Made by a program: the position numbers and the translations under genes
Assembly: GCF_023101765.2 (NCBI RefSeq)
Contig: NC_064239.1
Span: 7,208,231-7,272,230, forward strand
Direction of reading: 5' to 3'
From: Spodoptera frugiperda
Taxonomy: Eukaryota > Arthropoda > Insecta > Lepidoptera > Noctuidae
Length of the DNA: 64,000 nt
Notes under the pieces: model-generated
Told to the model about the DNA's origin: nothing
The model's database searches: none
Seen by the model: only the letters and a program-made list of their open reading frames with translations
In this document: piece after piece, positions 34,257 through 46,553 of the stretch
Numbering within the stretch: position 1 is the first letter of the stretch
Layout: each line of letters opens with the position of its first letter

Positions 34257-36207
34257 TCAACCAGACACATTGACTTTCCCCATAGATTGTACTGCTTCAA
34301 CAGTGGACAGGTCTTCATAGTCATCCTCTGCAGGTTGGACTTCTTGTGGTTTTGGCTCCACTTTCTTTGGCTCTGTGCGAGGGAAGTCCAATTTACTCCA
34401 TGCACCAGGTTCACCCTTTTTCAGTTTTATCTCGATCTTTGTTGACAACATTGATGCAGTGCTTTTTTCAACACTTATGACCTGCAAACAATTCAAAGCA
34501 TTATATACTTAACCTTTCTAGAAGACACAAGAATAAACAACTTAATCATGAAATACTTACACCTCTTAGTTCCAGATCTAAATCGAATGATGCATCACCC
34601 TGCTCTCTGAATACCAACTTTGTGTTTAGACGAATAGGGTTCAGTTTGACAAAGCTTAGTACTGGGTCATATTTCTTGGCATACACGCTTACAATAACAT
34701 AATCAGGTGTTTGATGCCAATCCCATCGACACTTGACTGTTCCAGCTGGTGTACCCTGCAAAAACAGTTAAAATTAATTTAATAAAGAATTCTATTTACA
34801 CAAAACATTTTCTTAACTTCTTTAAATAAATCAGAATCAGGATTTAGCTAAATATTAATATTGAGCAACTGATAAGGTACGAATCACAGTTAAATCCACA
34901 GAAAACTGTCATAAGTTTAAAGAAGTAATAAACAAACCTCTTTAGTCCATTTATGAGTGCCGGTAGTGCACCCAGGCTGACTGAGGAAGGTGTTAAAGTC
35001 TGTGGTTCTCTTCTGACAGCAGGACCAAAATTTCAGACCTTCGTGGAAGACTGGACAGCCAGGATGGTAAGTGCACATACTGTCATTTGTGTGTGGACCT
35101 TCATAACTTACACTGCAACCTCCATTCTTGCAAGAAGTACCAATAGCTACAACCCTGCAAGAGACAATAACTTGAAATGGGATGGAAATAAATTATTACT
35201 GAATCAATTGGTTTATAAATAAACATGAAGAAACTAGGAAAAATTAACACATATAGGCAATTATTAACAATGCTTAAATAGGTAACAATCACAATGTAAT
35301 GTAGTCATGTGTTTCTATAGAAATATTAAATCAATATTTGTCAAGGTATAACAATGTTTTAATTTAGAAAACAACTATTAGACAATAAACTTGAATTAAA
35401 TTACAAAAATTGAATAACACAAGTGGTTATTCAAATAACAATCTAATTACAATTCTTATTGACATACCCATCATCAGCAGCAGCTGTTGGTTGTGATGTA
35501 TTTTGTACAGCTTGTTTCAGGGCCTCAGCAACTGTAGGTTTCAGTGTGACTAAGGGTGTGTCGAAGGGAGGTCTCGGCAGCTGTGGACCAACTACTGGCG
35601 CTCTCACTTCTATCACTTCCTTTTTATCCAAATCTTTGTCCAAAGCCTTTTTCTCAGGTTCTGGCGGTTTCTAATAAGACAATAAATAAATTTATAGTGA
35701 ATATACTACAATACAATCACACACAAAGCCACTTCATTAAAAAACATTCGAATGTAAATATTCATAGGTACTAACCACATTAGAATGCTTCGACAATGTA
35801 CATCCTTTGATATTTAGAAATTCTGTGAAATCAACACTCTTCTTGTTACAACATGACCAACCCTTATATGCATCATGAAACACTGGACTGCCTGGATGGT
35901 GACGGCATTCATCTGGAAAATACACATGTAATATGTACTTAACTATTTTGTATTCCTGTTAAACCATTATTAAGATTTAAAGTGAAATTTTAGTACCATA
36001 AATTATTTTAAACTGCGAACCTCAAACCTCTTAAAGATTAATAAACGAAAATTTGCAGCAATTAATAGCAGGATGACTCTCTTATAAGAACCTGGCTACG
36101 GAAAAATCTAGAAATTTCGCTTACAAACCTTTGTCGTTTTGGTTGGGGTCGAAGAGTTGACCGCAGCCACGGTTATAACACTGCACCAGATTCTGACTTT
36201 CCGGCAT
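34257..36207 (-). CDS. CHORDC1: CHORD and CS domain protein (CHORDC1/morgana), complete, 6 exons
   Basis: Exons, 5' to 3' on the minus strand: 36129-36207, 35776-35912, 35468-35670, 34938-35154, 34561-34755, 34257-34481; phases agree and give 351 residues. An in-frame TGA (36214-36216) precedes the ATG. CHORD-I starts at CYNRGCGQLFDPNQNDK, then ECRHHPGSPVFHD and GWSCCNKKSVDFTEFL. CHORD-II has CKNGGCS, CTYHPGCPVFHEGLKFWSCC and DFNTFLSQPGC. The Cys/His zinc ligands are intact. A CS (p23-like) domain follows: VKCRWDWHQTPDYVIVSVYA to SKLDFP. Family role: cytosolic HSP90 co-chaperone, called morgana/CHP-1 in flies, linked to centrosome duplication and ROCK regulation. The length is normal for the family. 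The C-terminal acidic tail (AEDDYEDLSTVEAVQSMGKV) is also typical. Confidence 0.95.
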
Positions 36208-38084
36208 TTTAATTCAAGAAAGGTGAATCTTGATTTTAAGACGGCGTGTGAAGAATTTACGTTTATAAATCGGAAATGCTATTTTTGGAGCACGACCGAA
36301 CTGCAACACAAAGCGAATGACATTGACACAATGTCAATGACAGTGACAAATTTGAATTTGACATATCCTTTAATGTCTGTTTACGCCATTATTCTCGATA
36401 TTCCTTACGATTGAGGTTTTGTTCTTATGGGGCTGGCCACAGTCAAAATGGCGCTAGCATCGATGGACCCATGACATTAGATAATTATTTACTACGTGTA
36501 AAATATAAATTGGATATTTTTAAATTTAATTTTTAATAAATAAAATAAAACAATCAACAATAACCAAAAAATAATTATTACTCGTTGTACTCAGTACATA
36601 CCCACTGAAAGTAAAGACCTCATTGACTTGAAATTATAATCATCAGATGTAAATGGTTCTATAATTATATGAAATTGTCAGAATAAATGTAATTAGCCGG
36701 TACTTAAGACCAACAGAGCACCGAGGGACAAACAAACCAGATAAACGGTTAATCTACTAGTGAATGATAAATTGTATTTATTTCGTAGCAAACCTTTCCA
36801 ACGAATGCAAAACCGTGGAAAAGTTCGTGCGTTTGGAGTTATTCAGGAAGGAAAACCCGACTTATTTTTATATAATAGATAAAAAGCGAAAACGTAAAAT
36901 GGAGCTCTTCACATGAAGAATGTTTTTAGTTCATCTTTCAGTTCTGTGACTGTATTGTACTATACTCATTATCCTCGTTTACAATCTATTTTAATTAGAA
37001 AGAACCTTAGAAAACGTAGTCCATAACCTGCATTACTTGACAGAAGTGTGAGAGCCAGTTGTTGGTCTACAACTGCCGAGACCCCTTTTTGACACACTTT
37101 TAGTTACACTGAAACCTACAGTTACCGAGGCCCTGAAACTGAACCACTAAAAGTATTTGGAGTACATAATGTTAAATTATAAATCTATTCCTATTCCCAG
37201 TTAAAAGAGCATATTCAAAACGTCGAACGAAGAATTGCGTCTACAGAGGTATGTATATTCCGTGCGTACGGCGCGTCGCGTTACGTGCGCGCCTCAATAG
37301 GCCATCAGATCACCACAGAAGGGGTTCAGTAGGGCTGATGCCTGATTCGGAGCTGCAGAGTTCTGGCTCGAAAAATAGGAGTAGGAACGGGGCGGTTTTA
37401 GTGAGAAAGAGTCTGACACTCCCGCTCACCTCGCCATAGGCGGGAGAAGTCGTTGGATGATTTCCCTTCTATAAAAGGGGTTGGTATATCGTAAATAAAA
37501 CAATTGAAAATAATGGCAATATATTTTGGTCAATCTATACTGGCGCCATCTGGATTTAGCTTTCACCAGCCAACCCCATTAATTAAAATTGTTAAAAATA
37601 TTACACTATTCAAATATTTCTTACAATAAATAACGAAATAATAACTTATGTCGGCTTATTTAAGCTGGTTTATGTCAAGATTCCAAGGCACACGATATTT
37701 TTTTCTGTCAATCGGTAAAACCAACGAGCATTTCATTTGTCATTGTTTCAAAATTGATTGATATTGATAAATACCTTAATAATCTATGGCAAGCACTTTG
37801 CAGTGTGGGCGTACGAAAGTATCAGAAAATAATCAATCAATTTACAAAAGAAAAACTAAGAAAATATCGTCATTTACATAATATTTTCAGTTTACCATTC
37901 CTAAGTTATGTATTTAATTTACGTTACGTTGGTCCAATAACAGTGCAAAATGGTGATACTGCTGTGTAAAATTTAAATGAAAATCAATGTTTATTATTAT
38001 TTAATTAAAATGTTTATTTCTACTAAACTTAAAAAAAATTAAGATGTGTTTGAAAGTGTGAACATATTGATTTAGTTTCTAAAA
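36208..38084. other. Head-to-head intergenic region CHORDC1 / bchs
   Basis: 1.9 kb between the two start codons. It contains a family-A repeat (37295-37465). A 71-codon ORF at 37754-37969 (+) ends 115 nt before the bchs ATG; I recognise no domain in it, and it may be leader sequence. No clear TATA box is seen for either gene. Confidence 0.5.
37295..37465 (+). repeat. Dispersed repeat family A, copy 3
   Basis: AGTAGGGCTGATGCCTGATT, GGAGCTGCAGAG, AGGAACGGGGCGG, AGTCTGACACTCCCGCTC and GAGAAGTCGTTGGATGATTT follow in the family order. This is the cleanest copy in the window. Confidence 0.65.
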
Positions 38085-41000
38085 ATGAATCTAATGCGCA
38101 AATTGCGTGGGGCGACTTCTTCGGCGTCTCCTGAGACTGCCGAAGCCTCTAGCTCGTCGTCTCACGTCCAACTTGGTCTCATGCACCTCAAAAAACTCTT
38201 TGCGGAGTACACACATCCACCGCAACCCCTCACAGACGCTGAGAAAGATGATAAACTATACAATATGCTACCTCTCTTTTGTAAGGTAAATACAAAATAT
38301 TACATGTTTAGCATATTTTTTCATTTCTTTTGTACTGAATTGCAGTAAAACTATTCATGTTTTTTAAAAATGAGCAATATTCTGTGTTGAAATAATTTAC
38401 GAATTTACTGGGAGGGTTCTAAACATATGTTGGCTCATCTCACATTATTATGATGCACATTATCTTTACTATGATAGACTTACATTCATAAATAACTAGT
38501 TTTTTAGCAAATTGTAGTGAATTTTCAACTACTAATAGGAATCTTACAATTTAAAGGCTTGGCAAGGTTTAGATACTGCAGAATCTTATCTAGGTATCTG
38601 TTACAGTCAAGTGAGAATATAAACATATTTTTGAGTGCTATTATTATCAAACAATAGTAGTTATCTGAAACAATGCAAACCAATTGACTACCTATCTACT
38701 TTCTTCTCTACCAATAAGATCTATGTTTGTTTCCAATAGGTATTTGGCACTAGTCCATCAAGTGAGATGAATGAAAAGTTCTGGGATATTTTATCATTCT
38801 GTCAGCAAGTTTCAAAGCTCATGGTGTCAGAGATCAGGAAGAGAGCCAGTAACCAAAGTACGGAGGCTGCTAGTTGTGCTATTGCTAAATTCTTGGAAAT
38901 AGAAAATTCTGAGGAATCTAGCAATGGCTGGATGTTACTATCAACACTAAATCTTCTGGCAGCTGGTGATCAGTCACTAATACAGGTATTTTTCTAGTAC
39001 TCCATACCCTGATCAAATATAATGTAGTCATATTGAAGTACCTAATTACACAAACATGAATAACTTATAAGAACAAACTACAATTTAATGCACAAACTAA
39101 AACTGATGATTGCTTTTTGTGCAACAACAGTTTCTGTCAGTTCAAGGCTCTATTTAAAATAGTATGATCATAGTTTCAATAGTTCATTTTAACTTTATTT
39201 CTAGGTCATGACCACTGCATCAATACCTTCAACATTAGTGAAATGTTTGTACTTGTTCTTTGACCTACCTGAAATACCTGAATCTGAAGCCGATGTTCAG
39301 GATGGTAACAGTGACTTTACACCTAGGGAAAGACGAATCTTGTTACAGAAAATATTTGTACAGGTAAATAAACTCTAATTGTATGCTTTGTAGATTATTG
39401 GTGGCAGGAAAATCCATACAAATATGTAAATATAATACTAACATGAGTATAGAAGGAAGTTCTTGATTTTATTTGTTTAAAATTATCTCCTGTGTTCAAT
39501 AATTGCAAAGGTAAATAAATAACATTAATATGTAGCAGGTGCCAACATTACAAAGATATCAGTAAAGCAAAAAATCCATATCGGACTATTTTTTTTAAGC
39601 AAACAGTGTATGAATACGGGCATGATTGATATAAATTATAACAGCTAGATAAACATGTACTGTGGTGACTAATCCGTGCAAACATTTTATGCGGAAATAT
39701 CTGTTGGTCATATGAATGATAACATATCATGCATGGAATACTGATACATGGTTCATGTAATTTTGAACAGGAATAGTATTGTAACCACTAGGATAGAATG
39801 TTCGATACTTTTTATCTGGATAATCTAGAGTGCAAATATAATATAATACCAAAGATAACATTATTCCATGTGGGCCAATGCCACTGGCCGGTTGAGTAAT
39901 ATTTACGACTGATTAGACTTATAAATAGCAGAAGCATTCACAATAATTAACTGCTACTTACTAATATTTTTGCAGTTAATTATTTTAAGATCTTCCTGGG
40001 TTCAATCCAATTCTCTTTTAGGTCTGAAATTAATTCATCATTTACATAACAATCAAACTATATGTAAGGTGCATTTACCAATGCTTTTAGGTACTCGTAA
40101 GATTATGCAGTCATCCATTTCCATGTGAAGAACTAGCAAGAAAAGATGATCTCAGTCTATTATTTTCTGCCATAACTTCATGGTGTGCACCTCACAACAT
40201 TATGTGGAGGAAGTCAGCCGCAGAAGTGCTAATGACTTTATCTCGACATGGATTAACACAATCTGTTGTTCAGTACATACACAGTAAGTCGAAATTCAGA
40301 CTTCTTTATTTTTTATGAGTGTTAAATTATGAAGTTAAACCTTATATAATATATAAAAGAGATGATAATCTCTAGTTCAAAACATTAATACTATTATCTA
40401 CTCTATGCTGGTGTTTTGTCTCATAAACAAAACCATTAATTAGAAAATAGGTCAAAACTAAGATAATAATTTCTTATCAATTGCTGTTCTATTTCAGATA
40501 AGGGATGTGTTGCACTTTGCATAGAAAACATGCAAAGGATACCAGAATTAACACCTTTAGAGGTAATCTATCTATAAGGAACAAAATTGCATAACATATT
40601 TCAGCATTGATGAAGATACTGAGTGCTAAGATATTGATTTATTTTACAGGTAGTTGAAATGTTTGTAGCTGTATTCTGTTTCCTAAAGGATTCAAGTGAA
40701 GTTAGTCAATTATTACTGGATGATTTCCGCTCTTGCCAAGGATACCTATTCCTATCTGAATTCCTTCTAAAGTAAGTTGCTGGTGAATTATTTATTTGTT
40801 TTAATAAAGCATGAGCATGTTCGTTATCTAGATAAGTAGGTTGATGTAGCATGTGACTGCACTTATTTTATAATTTAGTTTTTTATTTTTTTACCTATTA
40901 TTTGTTTTGTTTATCACAGACATGAGAGACAAGGTGTACCCGATTATTTGACATCAGGGTAAGCACTGTTCACCGTAGCTTATTGTTTTATTTAATTGAT

Positions 41001-44000
41001 TGTATTTTTTAGAATGTTCATGTAAATGTGTTGCACCTTTGGATTAAATTGCAGATTTTTGTGATTTTAACAGTTTTTATAAACATTTTTGTAACAAAAC
41101 TATGTGGTTCATACTAATAGGTTGGAAGAAGAGAGAGTGAGTGGTACGGAGGCGCGGGCAGCCTTACGGAACCTAGTGTTAATGATATCGTCGCTCTGTG
41201 CTTGTGGTTTCTCGGAACTGCGACCGACGCGCGCCAACACTGAACTATTTCAACTCCAGGGCTTCGTGTTACCACAGCCTTCCACGCCGGGGCAGGCCGT
41301 GAGGAATGTACAAGCCTTTCAGGTCAGCGTTATTTGTATACATATAGATTTAATTAATCTAAAATAAACTGTCCTACTTATATTACGGTCCTGCTTATGA
41401 TGTAGATATGCGTCTTCTATTATAACATCTTAAAACAGTTTTGTTGATTACATTGCAGGTCTTACAATCAGTATTTATGAAGTCCAACTCTCCAGCGCTG
41501 TGCTGCACGATATTAGACGCAATATCAAGCGTGTATCACGCGGACAACGCAAATTATTTCATACTTGAAAATCAAAACACACTAAGTCAATTCTCAGAAA
41601 GGATATACACAAAAAATTCGGAAATTCAAGAGAAATTCTTCGAGTTGCTAGAGTTTATTGTGTTTCAATTAAATTTCGTTCCCTGCAAAGAGTTGATATC
41701 TCTGTCTTTGCTATTAAAAGCGAATAGATCAAGGACGTGCAGCATATTATGTATGAAGACACTATTGAATATTTTAAAGTAAGTTTTCCTTATAATACTA
41801 TTTAGTACCAAGTTATAAATGGATATAGAAAACTAATTACAATCCAATTTACAGACACAATGCAATTTTCAAAGACGTTTACCGGGAAGTGGGTATGTTA
41901 GAAGTGTTTGTGACTTGCCTGTCTCGGTATGCTGTATACTTGAAAGACAAACAGATTCTTGATGAAGAAAAGACGAAGAGGGAAGCGGAGTCTCCTCCAG
42001 TGGAACCTAATGGGTCGCCAGTGGCCCCGGAGAGAAAGAAAAGGCAGTCGACTCGCCATGACTCCCTGATCAGAGACCCTAACTTGGATGATGAGGAAGA
42101 GGAACTAGGGTCATTAGTAATGGAAGGCTTAACCGCTTTGTTGAATGCTAACTCCAATAACTGCAACGTGTTTAGAGATTGCGGCGGCGCGAAATGCGTG
42201 CACGGAATGGTTGTGTATGAATCCTGTAGAAGTAAAGCTTTAGGTAAGTACTGAAATATAAATCAATCAATTTTTATTGATTAATTGATATAATTTTGTC
42301 GATGTTTTCCCTAACATAGGCTCGTTGTATGTGGTTGTGTTAAATGGTGAATCATTTCTGCCTTTCGTCGTAAGTATGAAAAAGATAATTGGATATTTTG
42401 TTAACCCTATTACAATTCCATGAGATTGCAAAAAGTTCTTAATATTTATGTATGTAATTTTTATAATGATTAAATAGCTACACATTTGGCATAACAGACT
42501 GGATTATTCCTACTGTGTGTAGCGGACAACGTCTCGCAGACTCGACTCCTTCGAAAGTATTAAGTGACTTTTATAAAGGCTAATTGGAAGAAGTTTGTTT
42601 TTTATATCCAACCTCTATTTTTTGTTTGTAGGTGTAGTAAGAGAATTAATAGTAAGTGGGTCAGGTGAAGAAGACATGTCAGCGCTGCTGTGCGGTATGC
42701 ACGCCGCACCGAACGACGCCTTGCTACTAAAGCTACACATACTGAAGGCACTGTTAGCTTGCTTACGAGACTCGCATCGCACTAGAACTATATTTAGAAA
42801 GGTAAATTCAATTCTATTACTACTAGTATAGAGTGCTAATTGTTATACAAATGGTTATCGTTATCGGGAATGTTGTTTCACGCAAATACAAACTGACTGC
42901 TTCATTATTGAAACACACGCTCCATTATTAAACCGCTAATTAGCTGTAGACTCAAGTGTCCCTACTTAATTAGTACTTCCCCAGTAATTAATATCTTTGA
43001 TAGAATTTTGTTTTGATAAGAAACACACTTACGTACATATAATTACGTATCTGTATTAAACCCATTAGGTTTTCCCCTTGTTTTCGAACTAACCCTAGTA
43101 TCTATTCCAACGTACCAGTCATATTATAAGACGTTACTTATTTGGTTGGATTGGATTGTGGGTCCCATCCATCGGGATGGGACGATATACACCAATGCCG
43201 ATAGAGAGAAATAAAATAGTAACTAGTATGAAACCCATTGAAAAGGGGAGAAGTAACGAAAATAAATGACGGGTGAAGACCTTCCGAAGATGAACAATCT
43301 AATATCATGTAATAACAATGCAATTTCTTTTTGCCAATATCCACAGGTCAGCGGCTTTGTATACGTTACGAGCGTACTAGTTTCTCTAGAGGGTAAATTA
43401 AAGGGTGACGAACCAATGGACAAAGATATGCTGCAGCTAATACATATTGTATTCTACACTATTAGTACGGCGATGAGATTCGAACCAGCTAACGCGAAGT
43501 TTTTTCATCATGAGGTATGTATCAATACTGTAGGAGTGCGATTTACAATCTTATGCCTTTGCAATTAAGTTGAAAATCGTATGGCAGCTTCTAAAATTTT
43601 AACCTTCTTTCCAGATATGTATGACAACTCTGTGCGAGACAATACGACTTCTAGGCTGCTTTATCAACGAGACAGAACTACAAAATGATACGGAACCCGG
43701 CGACGCGGAACTTTACGAAGTCTTTCACGAAATATTTACGAGCAACATTCTAGAAATGACGTAAGCATCTCTGATTTTCTCTTTAAACTTTCGAATTGGT
43801 ACAATCGACAACTTTATATCGTGACCCACTTTGACATTTTCGTCGTTTTAAATCGGGTAACTAACAAATACCAACCTAGTGCCTTAGAAATGTTTTGCAG
43901 TTAGAGGGAATATTTTTCCCACCAATAAAAACCAATAAAAAAGGAACAAAATTTCTATTTGCAATTTTATTTTTCGACCTGAAACCAAATCTTTCTATCT

Positions 44001-45451
44001 CATCTAGATCCTTATAACCGTTAAAGGGTTAAGATGGGTCATAATTTAAATTTGTCGTTTCTACTTTCGGCATGATACTTATCACATTCATGTTTTCCTA
44101 CAGTTTTCCTGAGAAAGTACCAGTAGTGTTTGTGCATGCGTGCATCATTCTGCGGCTTTTATACGATGTCGCATTGGACTCTTTTGATAAACCGACCTTC
44201 TGCGGTTCGCTCAATGTAAAGTCTCCGAGTTTGACCCGACAGAGCTCTGCTATTAACGAGGTAACTTTATCATGTTTAATTTTCTTCTAATAATCCTTTT
44301 CTATACACTTTATTATTTTTATTCTATCAACATGGTATCAATTCCAACGATGCAGATATTTGAAAAGCATGTATTATTTGCTTTTGTTGTCGAATTACTA
44401 CTTTAACCTAAGGTGCCCCATACTCAAGTATTACTAACTTTGGAAGTACTTCAGATCATTTACTAAATTAAACCTAATTCAGAATCAGAATTTTGCATTC
44501 GTTTTTTTTTTTTTAATAATACTAACAGAATAGTTTATTTGTAGTCGAAACCGGCGGGTCGCACAGCTCCGCTGAACTTATCGACGGGCAGCAACAACGG
44601 CGAGGCCTGGGTGATACACTCGGGCGTGGTCATAGTACTGGCCAAGTTGCTCCCAGCACTGCCCCGGCCGCCTGAACATGAAGCCCATGCTAGGGCTATA
44701 CGAGACTATTTAGCACATGTACTGAAGAGTCTTGTGAGAAGGTATTATTTTATTGATTGGTTTAAATAGCGAAATGTGTGGTAATGGTAGTGTAGAATAT
44801 ATTTGTCACTCATTCCACTCTATCCTCGGGTGTCGTAACGTAACGGTCGACTAAAGGACGACATATTTAATAAAGTTTAGCGCATTGATGGTCTTTGATA
44901 AACTTGATTCTTTTAAACTATGATCTCCAACCAGCTTGCTAAGCGTGGAGTTTATGGCAAATCCCTCTAATATAGAAGAGGCCAGTGGACTCTCACGGGC
45001 CGTCGATGATAAAATACTTATTGTTATTATATATGCAGTTAATATATCCATGTTTCCCCCAGCGAGCGCAACCAGCAGGTGATGTGCGGCGCGGGCCTGG
45101 CGGGCGTGGTGCTGCGCGTGCTGGGCGGCGCGCTGCGCGTGGAGCGACACCCGCTGCACGCGCCCGCCATGTACATGCTCGAGAGACTCGCCGCGCACGC
45201 GCTGCGACCCTCCGAGCTCAGGTACTGCACACACGCCTGCCATAAGACACGAAAGACTTGGGATCTACTCATCTACTCTACTATTCTTTCAAAATAGACC
45301 CATACAAGATACTTATCGCTAGTTCACCTTCGACAAAGTAGGTCATAATTTGGATTGGCCGATTGTACAACTAATATAAATTGTACAACCAGTATTCGTT
45401 TTTTACCCGACTGCGCCAGAAGGAGGGTTATGTTTTTCGAGAGTATGTATG

Positions 45452-45485
<34 letters not shown>

Positions 45486-46553
45486 TGTATGTATGTATAA
45501 TTGTTTGGCACGCCCTGCAGCCTAAACGGCTTGATGGATTTTGGCTTGAGAGGTGTCGTTGGATTCGTATTTACTGTGAGAGTGACACTGGATATATCAA
45601 AATATTTAAAAATCAAAATGGCGGATTTTTGGCGCCAAATTCCAATATTTCTCACTCTCTACCCTAAACGGCTTGATGGATATTGACTTGAGAGGTGTCG
45701 TTAGATTCGTATTTACTGTGAGAGTGACACTGGATATATCAAAATAATAAAAAAACAAAATGGCGGATTTTTGGCGCCAAATTCGAATATTTCTCACTCT
45801 CTAGCCTGAACGACTTGATGGATTTCTGCTTGATAGGGGTCGTTTGATTCGTATTTACTGTGAGAGTGACACTAGATATATCAAAATATAAAAATAATAA
45901 AACTAAAATACCATAAAATAAAAAAGGTAATTTAAAAACTAAAAAAAACCCGACTGCGTTTCTTTATAATATTTAAATGAAAAATCCTTAAAACAAGAAA
46001 GTCATCGTAAAATTGAAGCAGTCGGGACCCATTTTAGAAAGCCAGCCGCATATGTGCCCTCACTAAGTTTTCATATTTAGAATGGGTCCCGATTGCTTCA
46101 ATTTTATGATGACTTCCTTGTTTTAATGTTTTTTCATTCTCATATTATAAAGAAACGCAGTCGGGTTTTTTAGTTTTTTAATATTTTACGTAGAAAATGG
46201 TTTTGATCAAAAGCTGTAGGCACTTTTATCATTAACATTTCTTTGTGGTTCAATAATAAGATTATTATTTATTAGCAAGATTTTTTTGAAATAATCACCA
46301 GCTTTGAAAATAGACGTTAATTTGAAATAGTACACTAGGAGTCTGGACTAGATAAATTATATAGTTATCTAGATGTGTGTATTTAATCCATAGATCTTAA
46401 ATTTAATTCTGCCCTTTACAGGGAATTCTTACGGATGGGCAATCCTTTGAACTGCGTGGATCCTGAACCGGGTCAGGTTTGTAAACCCGGCGGGCCGGTG
46501 CCACTGACTCGGATAAAGACACTCGTGTCTATGACGACGCCGAGGGATTATAG
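38085..46553 (+). CDS. bchs: bchs exons 1-17: N-terminal armadillo-like region (residues 1-1021)
   Basis: Exons: 38085-38285, 38740-38985, 39205-39363, 40091-40283, 40498-40562, 40650-40771, 40920-40958, 41121-41322, 41459-41778, 41855-42243, 42632-42801, 43347-43514, 43615-43760, 44104-44260, 44545-44741, 45063-45221, 46422-46553. The peptide opens MNLMRKLRG and continues with strongly conserved stretches such as LGLMHLKKLFAEYTHPP, NGWMLLSTLNLLA, STLVKCLYLFFDLPEIPE and ISRHG-like LMTLSRHGLTQ. Exon 7 (39 nt) is a micro-exon. Exon 10 carries a charged, low-complexity insert (EEKTKREAESPPVEPNGSP, then RKKRQS) typical of a surface loop. The region is built of helical repeats; no catalytic site is expected. 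Confidence 0.95.

Noticed and set aside
34953..35222. 89-codon plus-strand ORF
   Set aside because: Antisense to CHORDC1 exon 4.
44851..45243. 130-codon minus-strand ORF
   Set aside because: Antisense to GC-rich bchs exon 16 plus intron; long frames are expected opposite G/C-ending codons.
45444..45498. CRISPR-like short repeats
   Set aside because: Uninterrupted GTAT microsatellite without spacers, in a eukaryotic intron.
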